A stretch of DNA of 64,000 nucleotides from Talinum fruticosum (taxonomy: Eukaryota; Streptophyta; Magnoliopsida; Caryophyllales; Talinaceae), in the NCBI GenBank assembly GCA_021018815.1, contig JAITYX010000007.1, forward strand, positions 8,495,001 to 8,559,000, written 5' to 3'. Below the pieces are notes generated by a model. That model was given only the letters and a program-made list of their open reading frames with translations. It did not search any database and had not been told where the DNA came from. Made by a program: the position numbers and the translations under genes. Of this stretch, positions 25,341 to 37,249 are shown one piece after another. The first letter of the stretch is position 1, and each line of letters opens with the position of its first letter.

Positions 25341-28300
25341 GCCAATACATGCAAGTTTTATTAGGGTTGTGGACTCGATTAAAGGGTATATATTTTTTAT
25401 ATTTTATTCAATTAGTTTCATTGATTTTGGTTAGGAATGATTCAACAATAGAATTTCATATGGTTTTATCAAAATGACGTTTCCTTCAAGTTGGATCTAT
25501 TATATCACACAAAGATCTACTTTATGAAGTTATACAATAACTCGTTGATGTTCGGGAAAGACAAATTGAAGTTAAATAACATAGATTGTAGCCAAATTGA
25601 TGTTGTAACTATAGAGTCAAGCGTAAGTATTTTTACCATTAATTTTGTCAAAATATAAATCTATTTTGATAATTTATATTTATTTTTGTTAGAAAATTAT
25701 CTTTGTATATGTCGTATGACTTTTTATTAACGAAATTTCCATTTCTATAAAAAAAAAAAAAGGGGCCAAAAATATGTTATTATGAATAATGTATGGCGTA
25801 TGGTAATAAAGTAGAAGAGAAATGCGGAATTATATGATTTTTTTCGTAAGCACAACCATTAGGCCTCATCTTAGAGCAGTCTAATGAGCTACAACAACTC
25901 TCTAAATGTCAAATAGTTCGGGACAAGCCTGGTCTATTAGACCCGTTATTTTCTCACAATGAAAATATAATGTTTTCCCAAAATTTAAACCTTAGTGGAA
26001 AATATAAAATATACGGAGGAGGAGCCAACTAGGCTACCACTCTTAACATTATTACTATACTATACAAGATCTAGTGCATATATGAGATGACTTACGAAAC
26101 ATGACCCTGGATAATAACTTGTGGCAATTGATCAAAACTATGATTGGCATCCTTCGTTTAAGAGCGTTAGAGTATAAAACTAATACTATACCTTCAACCA
26201 TTTCCATGAACTTTTGATTAAGTTGGTTTTTACATGAACATAACATTATGTCTCAAGTTCGAGTATTAGTTACCTCCACATTAAATTATTACAATATTCG
26301 CACTTTAAATTCATGTGACTGGATGTTAAAAGTATCAAACTAATTAGTATGTCTTTAATAATCAGCTTAAGCTTTCAGTTAAGTTAATCCTTAAATAATA
26401 ACGATTGAATGAAATGATCATACTAGATCATCTTTTTCACTAGCTTGAAATTTATTCATCTGCGTTTTGTTCTTTTTTTTTTTTTTTTTTTGGATACGGT
26501 AAGTGTTTAGACTTTTGTTAATTATTTATTTATCATTATTATTTTCTTGATATATAAGTCTCCTTTTATCGCTATCTCGTAACCGTGATTAGGGTAATTA
26601 AATAACAGTATATACGTTTAAATTTCTCAAGAGTTGCATTACAAATTACTTAGTATATATGTATGACTTCTTCAAAGTTCTGGTCACGTATGTCAACATT
26701 GATCCAGGTTTTGAAATTTGATCGACTCAAACTTATACCCATTTCTAATTAAACGTCCTCAAATTAGTTCCCCCTCTATTTTAAAAGTTAAAGCCCGCTT
26801 GAATTTAACATTCTAAAAGTAATTTTAAAACTTTACAATTAAACTAGCCGACATCAACTCCTCTCAAAACTCGATTACATGTAGTAATTAATTAATTAAG
26901 TATTATTTGACAATTTTTTCTTGATTACTTTTTTTTTTTTTTTTTTGGTGTGACAATCTCGGATGAAGATGCTTAATTACGTATGGGATGATACCAGCAT
27001 CAAGTATGCATACAATTACTTTTCCCCTTAAAATTATAAATTAATTAAGTATACTTTATAGCATGGGCTTCATATTTAAATATTTTTTTCTCTTCTTTTA
27101 TATATCGTTTAAATTATTGCAATAAACATATTTAAAAGCAGTTTGGTGAATATTATTACCATCACATCTATAGACAACTCTACGAGGAGTAGCTGGTCGA
27201 TTGCCTTGACTAGAAGCACAAGGCACCGACGTGTACTGTACTAAAATTTAAAGCCTAATATATCCTTCAATAAATATGCTTGGAATCGGATCTTGTTGGA
27301 ATTTTTTTCAAATTGATATTTACTTATTTAGTACAGTGTTATTTGTTTAATTATGGAGATTATTTAGTTTATTTTTAAAAAATAAAAATATGTAAATAAT
27401 CAATATACACTAACTACTTAATATTAGTGGGCCATATTTTCTTTTCTAGTAATAATAGATATTTATTTAGGGTGAGAAAAAAATAACAATAATGGATATA
27501 TTAATTTTTATATATTTTATTAATTAAAAGTAGTTCATGAACTGTCTATTTTACTAGAGCCATGCACAAAACTAGCATTAAAAAATATCGTTCGAAGCGA
27601 TTACCAAAATTTGTCCGACTTAAAAAATATCGAGTCCGGTTATGAATTTGTCATTTCAATTTAAATTTAGACATAAGATTTTTTCTAATTTATACTGCCG
27701 AACCCGATTTAAACTAGAATTTGAACTTGTAGGAATTATTTGACTCTAAAAAATGGGTATCGAAAAAAAGAATTGCTCGAATTTTAGACATTGATTGTTT
27801 TGTCCGACCCAATTTTAAATAGAACTCGAATTTTTGGTCAACGCTACACGAAACTATGCAAATGAGCCACACAAATATAATTTTTTGATAGTAATTGGTA
27901 AAAATTAGAAAAACCAGTATTAATGACCTCAAAAGAAATAAAAAAATAAAAATAAAAACAGTGTATTACATATAATTACATAGAATTATTATAAATAGAA
28001 TTTATATCTTTAATTTTTTTTGTATAATATGAACAGTTAGAATTTTTCTTTTTTTTTTTTGTTTTTAAAATATCGATGAGGAATATTGGTTCAATCACCA
28101 AGCCTATGACCAAATTGGAACAACACTAAATATATCAAGTTGGATAACCTAAGCGATCAAGATTTTTTTGATGATATTGAAGGATCACAAAATCTATGAC
28201 CACAGATCACAGGGAATCTAAATCTGATGAAAAACATAAACAAATAAATTTGGCTCCTCATGGAGCATGTAATTACTAAATATAATGCATTTTCGCAATG

Positions 28301-28365
28301 AAAAAAATATTGAATAAATTTTCGTAAAGAAATTATTAAATGGAGTATTTTACAGCTAGGAATTT
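25341..28365. other. Intergenic, nothing recognised
   Basis: AT-rich DNA. Poly-T runs of about 20 bases at 26468-26490 and 26931-26948 may be tails of retroposons, but unlike those at 17448 and 47516 they lack clear flanking duplications. No coding frame is supported. Confidence 0.45.
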
Positions 28366-28369
28366 AGAC

Positions 28370-28865
28370 TCGGCAAAGCCGACCCGAACCAAACGGATCA
28401 ACTCGAACAACCCGAAACCCAAACCGAACCGACATTCCAAACATTTGAACCGATTTTGACCCGAAAACCGAACCGACCCGAAACGAACCAACCCGAAATC
28501 TAATGAATCCGATTCCGACCCGAACCGAATCGGACCCGAATCGATTTAATCCGAATAAAAGTGACCCAACTCATATTTTTTTGTTGGGTCTCTCAAGATG
28601 GACTTTTGTGCCTATAGTGGTACAATTTTTTGGTGGGTACAATTTTAAATCGATTTTGACCCAAAAAGTGACCCGATTACGACCCAAAGTTGACCCGATC
28701 CGAAATTAACCCGAATCGAACCCGAACTTGACCCGAAGAGATTGACCCGAAGTTGAACCGAACTGAAGTTGACCCGAACTGAAACCGAACGAACCCGAAC
28801 GAAATCAACCTGAAGTTTACCCGAACTCGAAACCGAACCGGACCGAAACAAATGACCCAATTACT
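28370..28865. repeat. Degenerate GACCCGAACCGA repeat region
   Basis: Dense imperfect repeats of CCGAACC, GACCCGAA and AAGTTGACCCG on the plus strand, the complement of the pattern at 16390-17245. The ends ('CTAGGAATTTAG' at about 28356 and 'CCAATTACTAGG' at about 28857) are loosely inverted, suggesting a non-autonomous DNA element of about 500 bp. No clean target duplication was found. Confidence 0.45.
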
Positions 28866-29218
28866 AGGTATATAAGAATTAATGAAAAAAATAATCCTAA
28901 TTGAGATTTTGGCATGAAAAAAAGGATATGAAATCCTCGGAAAAGAATACGATGGCACTTTTTTAATTTATTATGAGCTGTTTTAGCATTCAAAATATAT
29001 AAAAAAAAAAACCAGAAAAATGAACAAAAGTGAGCTAATTTTCTAATTAGTTGATTGTCGAAATTAATTTCTTTTCCTTTTTAAAAAATATAATTTTTTT
29101 TCCTGGAAATTAGGTACAATGTCATATCATGTATCTCAAAAGGAATAGAGCCCTTGCATGAATGGAGGGAGAGTGCTCTGCTCGTCGTTTCTAAATCATG
29201 CGCATCAAAAGATAATAT

Positions 29219-29275
29219 TAGTTTTTTTTTTTTGATAAATAGTTTGACAAAAGTCAAGAAATACTAGCCATAAAA
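29219..29275 (-). mobile_element. Possible LINE/SINE 3' tail
   Basis: Read on the minus strand, 'CTATTTATC' runs into an A12 tail, preceded by 'TTGACTTTTGTCAAA'. A related tail ('TTGGCTTTTGCC' then 'AATTTATCAAAAG') occurs on the minus strand at about 30522-30565. The shared end sequence suggests one retroposon family; the bodies are not recognisable. Confidence 0.35.
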
Positions 29276-29401
29276 CTAGTAAAAATGTAGAACAAATCAA
29301 AATTTTATACCACTAACAACTCAGTTCATCTATGATATTTGTTGGAAGAGAGGAGTATAACTTAGTTTTGCATTCTGTTAAATTAATCATTTATTCTCAA
29401 T

Positions 29402-29433
29402 AGTAACTTTTTTTTTCGTCGAAAGAGTAACTT
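29402..29433. mobile_element. Micro-insertion: 16 bp poly-T tract with 8 bp duplication
   Basis: AGTAACTT at 29402-29409 and 29426-29433 flank T7 plus CGTCGAAAG. Same structure and orientation as the insertion at 17433-17482, with a shorter duplication and tail. Confidence 0.5.
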
Positions 29434-29456
29434 AGATGATAATTCTAAGTGTAGAT

Positions 29457-29937
29457 CCAGGAGTTCACTGTCCTAGACATTAACTAAAAATAAGAAAAAA
29501 AAAAAACAAGAGACACAACAATTTTAACATGAAAAACCGAAAATTGAAAAAAAAACCACAAACAATACACTAGAATTTGGTAGCTTTACAAGAAATTTCT
29601 TTCTCTATACTATTACAAGATGTTACACCTTACTACACTCAACAATTGAGGCCTATAAGCAATTATATAGCCATAATATATTGAGCCATAAATGCAAGAA
29701 ACTTACGAAAATGGACGAAAAACAATTGCAATTGAAAAGCCAACAATCAACACAATCGTGTCGGTGGGCATCGGCAGCCCGTGTCAGTAGATATTGCAAG
29801 CCTATGTCGAGTGCTGCTTGCTGCTCCGTTTTTCTGGCCATGCAAAACGACTGTTTCTCTTGCCCCTTAGGTTGTGCCAGCTATTTCAAGACTTGAACCT
29901 CAATTTTCCGGAGTTCAAACACTCATTAGACTCCACA
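29457..29937 (-). mobile_element. Solo copia-type LTR (family A)
   Basis: About 480 bp that matches, block by block, the LTR at 46522-47018: 'GGAGTTCACT', 'ACACTAGAATTTGGTAGCTT', 'AATTATATAGCCATAA', 'GAAAATGGA' and the end 'CTCCACA'. No internal copia sequence follows, so it appears to be a solo LTR. The flanking 5 bp do not match, so it is either old or rearranged. Strand is set by the copia copy at 45-47 kb. Confidence 0.7.
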
Positions 29938-30023
29938 TAAACCTAACACTAAGTCTATATCATTCGCAAAGTAGTTTAATTGGATTGTCAAAGGACCTTG
30001 AAACTACAAACTGAGCGGGTCCA

Positions 30024-30105
30024 TGGTACAAGTTTCCTTTCCTAGCTAATTGGCATCATGTCCCTTGGTACAAGTTTCCTTTCCTAGCTAATTGGCATCA
30101 TGTCC
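30024..30105. repeat. 42 bp tandem duplication
   Basis: Two almost identical 42 bp units start at 30024 and 30066 ('TGGTACAAGTTTCCTTTCCT' then 'AGCTAATTGGCATCATGTCC'). Each contains an A-box-like word, see the SINE-like entry. Confidence 0.9.
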
Positions 30106-30253
30106 TCTTCCCAACAGAGTAGGACTTGGGTTCAAAGCCTAGTAGCAATAATTTCTTAATTAGAGGAATCTAACTAGGCTAGTAGGTCCCTTATGTAGTT
30201 GGTTAGGGTGATGAATCCACTAAGTCTAGATCTAGTGATTGTATACTTGCTTC
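30083..30253 (+). mobile_element. SINE-like sequence with A and B boxes
   Basis: 'CTAGCTAATTGG' (A-box-like, near 30083) is followed about 40 bp later by 'GGGTTCAAAGCC' (B-box-like, near 30127), the spacing of a tRNA-derived RNA polymerase III promoter in plant SINEs. The A-box part is duplicated in the 42 bp repeat. The body is cut by the hAT element at 30254 and may resume at 34199. No poly-A tail or target duplication was defined. Confidence 0.4.
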
Positions 30254-30409
30254 TAAGGGTGAGCAAAAAAATCAAGTACTCGTTCCGGATCCGGACCCTC
30301 TAGAACTAGATTCGGGGTCGGGTCCAATTTTCATGACCCGATTACAACCGGGTTTAGAACTGGATAGTGAAAAGTTTGACTCGGATCTGTACCCGTTACT
30401 CGAGTACTC

Positions 30410-30411
<2 letters not shown>

Positions 30412-30497
<86 letters not shown>
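30412..30497. repeat. (TA)n microsatellite
   Basis: About 43 uninterrupted TA units inside the left end of hAT element 1. Confidence 0.95.
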
Positions 30498-30499
<2 letters not shown>

Positions 30500-30597
30500 A
30501 AAATTTTAGAGATTTTAGAGCCTCTTTTCTTTTGATAAATTATGGCAAAAGCCAAGAGTAATACCAAACAACTAAAACAATAATTGTAGGTTAATGA

Positions 30598-31920
30598 CAA
30601 ATGAACCTAGCGATCGAAGAAATGAGACAAACACCAAAACAACTAAATTAAAACTCTCTGCCATCGGTAACTCAAATCACATTAAATTCTTACTAAAAAG
30701 AGAGCCAAAACCGGAGCCTGTGAGTGTGTCGGTCTCTAAGCAATGGATTTCTCAGATCTCTCATTCCAACGTGTCCTCATGGCCTCTCTTTCACCCCCTT
30801 GTTTCCGCCTCTCACCGCCATGGTTGTTGCCCTCTACCTAATCATTCTTGAAGATCAGCTCGATCTCTCATCCCTCAATCCCTTCATGCCATAGTGTGAA
30901 ACCCATGGGTTGGGCAATCCATTTTCTCAATATCAAGTCCGTGCCCGGATCCTAAGCCCGGATTTCTAACGAGCTGAAGGGCCAGGCTCTTTTCATAATT
31001 GCATCCTCTGTGGGAGTTGCATGATATAATCTAGTTTCATCGGGACGCCTACCATGTGTTCGAAAAAATGCCCCTAAGAGAATTTTAGTGTTGAAAGCTA
31101 GGTTTGATCCTTTACAAAACGCCCATTGTGTTAGAATTCAATGTTGTAGCTTTCTTCTCCTTTTGCTCATTCGTGCCTTCTTTCCTCTTTCTTGTTGCTT
31201 TTTTCTCTTCTTTCAAACTTTTTTAAATCTTACAACAACATCCTCTTTCTTGTCAATAACCTTCAAGCCCAACATGTTTCCAATTTCTACGGACTCTTGT
31301 GCTATTCGAGTGAAAGTTCCGAGAGGACTCGGTGTTCGTTTTGCTACTTGGATCCTGATTTTCGTTTGTTGAAAAGCCTATTTTCAGTTACTTCCAGTCT
31401 TTTTTCAACTCCTTTTTCCTACTTTTGCTTTTTTCTAGTTTGTCATGCACCTCTCAATCCAAATGAATTGGAGTATTCATTTGTTCAAAGCCTGGAGGTT
31501 ACTTAGGTTCATCACTCCCTTAAGATTGTTGGGTTTCCTCAATTCCCAGTGAATTAAACTCATTGAATTGTTGATTTGGTCTCTCAAAATCTTGTATGCA
31601 ACAGTCATTACTGAAGCATGTTGTCCTTGTTCTTGAGTCTCGAGAACTATTGTTATAACCCATGCCAACATTTTCCAAGAAAGTTTTTGTCTCTTCCAAT
31701 ACTTGGGTAGCAACCGTTGAACTTCCACTTCATTCTCCGAAATCATCTCTACTGCCATGGAATTTTCACTTTTTGTATCCTTGCTTACATCATCAAAACC
31801 TGGAACATCAACAAAAACACACTGCTTGCATGTATTTTCCTGGTTGCTAGAACTATACTTGGATTTTGAAATTAACTTCCTTGATCTTTAATTCCGTAGC
31901 CTAAGTCATTAATGTAAGAT
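30598..31920. other. hAT element 1 interior, unidentified
   Basis: Mixed composition and several 85-104 residue frames on both strands, including a minus-strand frame at 31477-31758 that reads as a plausible protein-like segment ('QGQHASVMTVAYKI') but matches no family I know. It may be captured host or LINE sequence. Confidence 0.3.
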
Positions 31921-32227
31921 TATTTTTTGTTTTTTGGTAGAAGGTAAGCTCTTCACCATTTACTACAACACAATATTTACATGAATATTTTGGGCATATC
32001 CATATATTACAAAAAAAAAAAAAAAATTTAAGCCTATTCAGTCAACCTTGGTACACTTCTTTTCTATTCATCAATTGTGTTCTTATCATACTTCTAATCT
32101 TGCCTATATTTGCAATGATGTAGTTTCCGTCTTCCGAAAAATTCTCATATTCCTCTCCTCCCATATAGAGTACACCACTTGCTACTATTAGTGGTGCTAT
32201 TACTAATAATTTAGACTGAGATACTAC

Positions 32228-33308
32228 CGGTGGCGAACCCACCGGGAGTCGGTGGGGTCAACCGACCCCTTCTCAAAAAAAAATAAAGTTTTTATGTAAC
32301 ACAAAGGAAACTGAAAATGAAAGTAGCTGAGATGGTGAGAGTTTTAATAGTCAAACGCAAGGTCTATGGTTCAAAACCCATTGCAAGGAATCTCACTTCT
32401 TCTTCTTTTTTTTTCAAAATTTAACTTCTTCCTTTTATTTAACTTATTTTCCTTCGTGGCCCTACCGCTTGCTCTGCCGTGCTTGCTACCCTCGCCTGCT
32501 CAGCCCAGCTGGAGCCTTTCCTCTCCCACACACACACACACACTCTCTGTCTCTCTCCCGACCAACAACCACACCACAGACACGGCCAGAGCCCCAAACG
32601 ATTGCAGGCACACCGCCATCCGCCCGGTCGCCGGTGGGTCCGTCCGCCACTGCCTCCTCTCCTCTCCCGCACCACACTCTCTCGTTTATTCCCAAATCTG
32701 TAAGTTCACAACTTTAAAATTTTTCAATTTCAATTCAATTTAAGGTATAATTTGTGTGATATTAGATTTAATTTCTTTAATTTAATTCTTAATTTATGTG
32801 ATTTTATTTATTTTTCAATTTCATTTCATTCGTTCTTTAGATAAATTTCACGATAGAGGTTTGATTTTTGTTGTTTAATTTTTATAATAGGTCAAAATGC
32901 TTAGATATTTAAAAAAGATAGCTACGAGAACCCTTGATTCCTTTAAGTTCGAAATCTGAAAATTCACCATTGAAATCTGAAAATTCTTTATGTAACATTA
33001 ATTTTCAAAACAGATGTTAACTTTTGTATTTGTAAAGATGTTTGTAAAGATTGGTTGTATGTGAACTTAAGTTTATGAATATAAAAGACCTATGTGAATA
33101 CTCCGAGCGTCCGGCTTGTTGAGCTTGTGTTGTTGATACTTCGAGCATGTGGCTCGTTGAGTTTATGAATGTGTTTTGTGCAGGGTTAAGACTTTAAGCC
33201 TATGAAATTAGCCATATTACAGAGAAAACTATGCCGAAATTTTCACTTGTGTACACTATTATTTACTTTATTTCGACTCCCTTCCGTAAATTCCTGGGCC
33301 CGCCACTG
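32228..33308 (+). mobile_element. Non-autonomous hAT element 2 (1.08 kb)
   Basis: Inverted ends CGGTGGCGAACCC (32228) and GGGCCCGCCACTG (ending 33308), with a perfect 8 bp target duplication GATACTAC at 32220-32227 and 33309-33316. The CAGTGGCGG-type terminus is common among plant hAT families. The interior has a GC-rich exon-like tract at 32455-32700 ending in a donor-like CTGTAAGT, then an AT-rich intron-like stretch ending in TAATAG at 32890, then an ATG at 32897 that opens 'MLRYLKKIA', which resembles the N-terminus of TTF-type hAT transposases. The frame stops soon after. Strand is given by that reading. Confidence 0.88.
32322..32392 (+). mobile_element. SINE-like A/B box pair inside hAT element 2
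   Basis: 'GTAGCTGAGATGG' followed about 40 bp later by 'GGTTCAAAACCC', the order and approximate spacing of A and B boxes of tRNA-derived SINEs. Too short and undefined at its ends to be sure. Confidence 0.3.
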
Positions 33309-34542
33309 GATACTACAACCCCTGTCAACCATGCATTCCATTCACATCTTTAGTCTGTTCTAAGATAAAGGGCAGCTAAACCATTAAGAATTTCCTGCAC
33401 AAATGGGCATTGCATAATAGATGGTCCATAGTTTCCTCATCTCAACATAAGCTGCATGTTGTATCTTTTATTGTCATCCATTTACACAATCTGTCCCTTG
33501 TTAACACTTTCGTTTTTAGAACCATCTACATGCAGTAAGAGTGTTTTGGTTGTATCATTTTGTGCCGTGCTAGCTTTCACCAAGTTACCTGTTGCCTATC
33601 ATCCTGCATCAGCTTATAAGCTACTTTTATGCTGAACTTTTCCTGGTGGATTGGTTTCCACACATTATTCTGATCATCCACCCATTTATGCAAGTATTTT
33701 CTTAGCTTCAAAATCCTTTTAAAATAATAGCTGAAGTCAAGTTTGCATCAATAATATTGGATTATTTGAGATCTTTTTCTTTATATTTTTTTCTATGATA
33801 TTTCTTAAGATTCAAACTTATAATTTGGTAGTTGTGTTCCATGTGGATTTGAGATTATTTGTTTCATTATTGATGTTGAATTTGAAATTTTTGTAGCAAT
33901 TACAATTATAGGGTTTCATGCTTCATATTATTATATTGAATGCATTGGAAATATTGGATAATTATAACCCAAAATTTTATAAAATAATTAAAAAGAAAAA
34001 AATCACAAAACTCAAATTGTGAAGGAAACAACCGAGTATCCGGTCCCATCGAATCCGGGACATATTCCAGATTTATGGATCCGATTCTAACCGGATCCGG
34101 GACTAGGTCCAGATTTTTGGACCCGGTTTTAATCGGGTCCAGGACTCGAGTCTAGCCAAAATGACCCGTATCCGATTCCGCTCATCCTTACTTGCTTCCC
34201 TACTCACTATGTCCATATGGTTAAGCCCTAAAGAGGGGGCTATTGGCCAGGCGGTTTTGCATGGGCTAAGGTTTTCTCACTTTGCTTGTTTATGGTGATA
34301 AGTCAATATGTTTTTTTCTTTGAATAAGAAAGAGATTTTCATTACCAAAACTCCACCTTAAAATAGGGGTAAAGTAACTGAGTTTACAAGCATGTTAACT
34401 CGCCTCCTCAATCATTCTCCTCCAGTTACTGTATTTCTAGGTCCTTTTTGCTAAAAATAAAAAACGAAAATCAATTTCAAAAATAATTGCCCTCCATACT
34501 TGCTCTTTGGTATAATGTTTGCCATTGAAGATCCTGTGAGGA

Positions 34543-34675
34543 TTAGGGAGTTCACTCTCACTCTCACAAATAATAAATAAGAACAAGAAGGAAAAAGAAA
34601 CAAAGAGACAAGAATTGTAACGTAGAAAATCCAAAATTGGGAACAACCACGAACAATACATTAGAATTTGTTAGC
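34543..34675 (-). mobile_element. Copia LTR (family A), left part of an interrupted copy
   Basis: Matches the end of the LTR at 46522-46655: 'GGAGTTCACTCTCA', 'ACAAATAATAAATAAGAACA' and 'TTAGAATTTGTTAGCTTTA'. The match stops exactly where the long LTR beginning at 34676 starts, and resumes at about 40147. This LTR was therefore split by a later insertion. Confidence 0.7.
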
Positions 34676-35439
34676 TTTAACAACCTGTCCCTAAATATAA
34701 CATATTAAAATAATACACCAACTTAGAATGAGCGCATGCATTTCAATTCCAAAATATTTTCATATCACATATATGTGTATCAAAATTTTTCTTGCAGGAG
34801 CCGAGATATGAACAACGACTGACGGATGGCCGACATTTTTCTTAAAAATTCAACATATTATCTAGTGCGTATAATCACATAATCCATATTTAAATCCCTA
34901 ACTTAAATTATAAATATTTTCTTCTAAAAATTCAAACTATATATATACACATACATAGCTAATAAACAATTAGCACAATTTATGTACAACTAATCAAATA
35001 TCCAAATATCAATCTTAAGAAGTAACTTACTAATAAAACTAACCTAAGTAATTATAAACAATCACATATTTTAAAAGCACATTAGAGTACTAACAAACAA
35101 AATTATAATATTAACAAAAGTAATAATAATACAATAGCAAAAATAATAATAATTATAATTATAACAACAAAAACAAATAAAAATAATACTAGATAATAAC
35201 AATGACAATGATGATAAGCATGATAATAAAGATAATAATCAATATTAATTTGGATAACAATGAATTTGGGGTCAAATAGAAGTTTAACACCCAAAATTAC
35301 ACTAAGCATACTTATAGAATTGACAAATTACCCTACTTAGCATGCACCTTACCAAATGTCAAAATAGGAATTAAGTTAAGGACATCAAAGCCATGAGGAT
35401 TAGTATGAAAACTAGTATAAATAGGCTTGATTAAATCAG

Positions 35440-36170
35440 AAAATTCAACCCAAAAACCTGATTCAACCCACTTTCTCTTTCCCCCTCACCTGGCCATCAG
35501 CCCTACTTCGACCACCTCTACAACCACCTACCAGCTACTTCAGCCGGCCACCACCAACCAAAACTCTTCACCGCCTTGCACTGAATCCATAGCCACCTTC
35601 AGGTCGACCCACCAACCATCCCATCGCCGGAAAACACAAGCCAAAATCACCATAGTCACCAACTTTCCACCTTATCTTTTGTATTCTCACCCTCACTTCC
35701 AGCCACCACCATAACCACCACAGGCGCCACTTGCCTCCCATCATCGGCCAGCCCTGCAGGCCACCCGTCGCTACCCCTAACGCCGCCCACCGGACCACCA
35801 AATAGCCACCATTCATACTCCCCTAAAACCTCCAAACCCTAAAAATATCACACAACTCTTTCCTTTTTCCACCACCACTCTGCCCACCGCCTGGCCGCCA
35901 ACCGCCGTCAAGCCCTTTCACCGCCCACAGCCGCCGACCACAACCACCGGTTCCACCACCCATCGCCGGTACAACCACTCAAACACCACTCTTTCTCTCT
36001 CCTCTTATATGCCCTAATATATTACCCTTAAAACACCCCAAACTCAGCCACCACCACCACTGCCGGTCAACGCCGCCACCCTGCGACCGAGCACCGCCCT
36101 ACCGCCGCCAGTCCGCGCTGCCAACCACCACAACCTTTATCCTCATCTACTCTTTTTCTAGGTAAAAACC
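35440..36170. other. GC-rich exon-like tract in long LTR copy 2
   Basis: C-rich, with CCACC/CCGCC words and low-complexity Pro/Thr/Ser frames, ending in a donor-like 'CTAGGTAAAA'. The same arrangement occurs in copy 1 at 37250-37745. I regard it as a structural feature of the element, such as a promoter-proximal leader, and not as a gene. Confidence 0.4.
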
Positions 36171-37097
36171 TTAAACCCTAAGTTTTGATAATTTAAAGTT
36201 TTCAATATTTAAGTTAATCATTTTTATAGATAAAAAAGAATTAACTTAGCCAAGAAAATAAAATTAAAGTTATATATGCATGGTTTAGTTAAGGCAAAAA
36301 TATGGAATAATCTTACTAGAGTTATAGCTAAATTATTTTAGATAAAAATAGCATAATAAGATTAAAATAGTTCATTATAAAGTAATTCATATAATGCATC
36401 TATAATCATAGCATAGGTAACTAGTTAAATCCATGTTTAAATAAGCTAGTAGTGCTATAATGCATGTTTTAGATTCAATAAATAAGTAAAATGATTATAT
36501 GCATCCATAAATGAGGTAATTTAATTAGAAATAATAAAGTAAAACATGAGCAACTAAATATATAAAGCATAAATCATGTTAAAGATAGATCATAATAACT
36601 AAAGGTATAGGATAGGTTATTATTAATAAACTTAATCAAGAAATATAAGTCATAAACAAACTCTTATTCTATTAACTCTTATTTAAGGCCATCGATCAAC
36701 GTACGTTCAAGGGTCCTGCTCAAAGTCACAAGGAAAGGAATCAAGTTCAAATCATTAACCAATTTCGGTTCATTAGGTACGTTCATTGATGTAACAACCC
36801 GACCCTAAATCACATTATTTATCTTATTAATTACAAGATTTATATAATTGAGTGCGTGCACTTCAATTCGATATTTTATATTTAAATTATTTTTACATAT
36901 GTGTTATGCAACTAAGGCGACGAAGTGGCTCTAATAAAAATTTCATAATAATGGTTATAATTTACGTATATGTTTAAAAAAGAAAATTCAAAATTTACAT
37001 GCAGCTAAGGTCGTTAATACTATATTTCAAACAAATCGTTACAATTATAATTTATAAATATCATTATTAAAAATAAAATTTAAAAGTAACAAGTAAC

Positions 37098-37099
<2 letters not shown>

Positions 37100-37148
<49 letters not shown>
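37100..37148. repeat. (AAT)n microsatellite
   Basis: About 16 uninterrupted AAT units within the solo LTR. Confidence 0.95.
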
Positions 37149-37150
<2 letters not shown>

Positions 37151-37249
37151 TAAATAAATCAGATTTTTTTTAGGAAAAATCAAGAAATGGATTCATCTAG
37201 AGAAGAAGAAAAAAAAAGAAAAAAAGGAGAAAGAGGCGGTTGAGATAAA

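Larger units (their letters stand above)
31925..33735 (-). pseudogene. LINE 3' fragment (zf-RVT end), split by hAT element 2
   Basis: Minus-strand reading from 33735 gives 'KLRKYLHKWVDD', 'EKFSIKVAYKLM', 'KVLTRDRLCKW' and 'TTCSLC-DEETMDHLLC', the zinc-finger-like domain at the C-terminus of plant LINE polymerases. After the hAT at 32228-33308 the frame resumes as 'EDGNYIIANIGKI-RSMIRTQLMNRKE', the usual LINE C-terminal end, followed by a 3' region with A/T runs. The 5' portion (endonuclease, polymerase core) is missing, as is typical of truncated LINE copies. Stops and frame shifts show it is dead. Confidence 0.75.
30254..34190. mobile_element. Non-autonomous hAT element 1 (3.9 kb, nested insertions inside)
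   Basis: Termini are inverted: TAAGGGTGAGC at 30254 and GCTCATCCTTA ending at 34190. They are flanked by a perfect 8 bp target duplication CTTGCTTC (30246-30253 and 34191-34198), the hallmark of hAT transposition. Subterminal GGATCCGGACCC/GGGTCCGG words occur at both ends (30280-30400 and 34035-34160). Inside are a (TA)n run, unrecognised sequence at 30600-31920, a LINE fragment and a second hAT. No transposase of its own was recognised. Confidence 0.88.

Noticed and set aside
26468..26948. Poly-T runs at 26468 and 26931 as further micro-insertions
   Set aside because: No clean duplication flanks either run, unlike the sites at 17433, 29402 and 47499.
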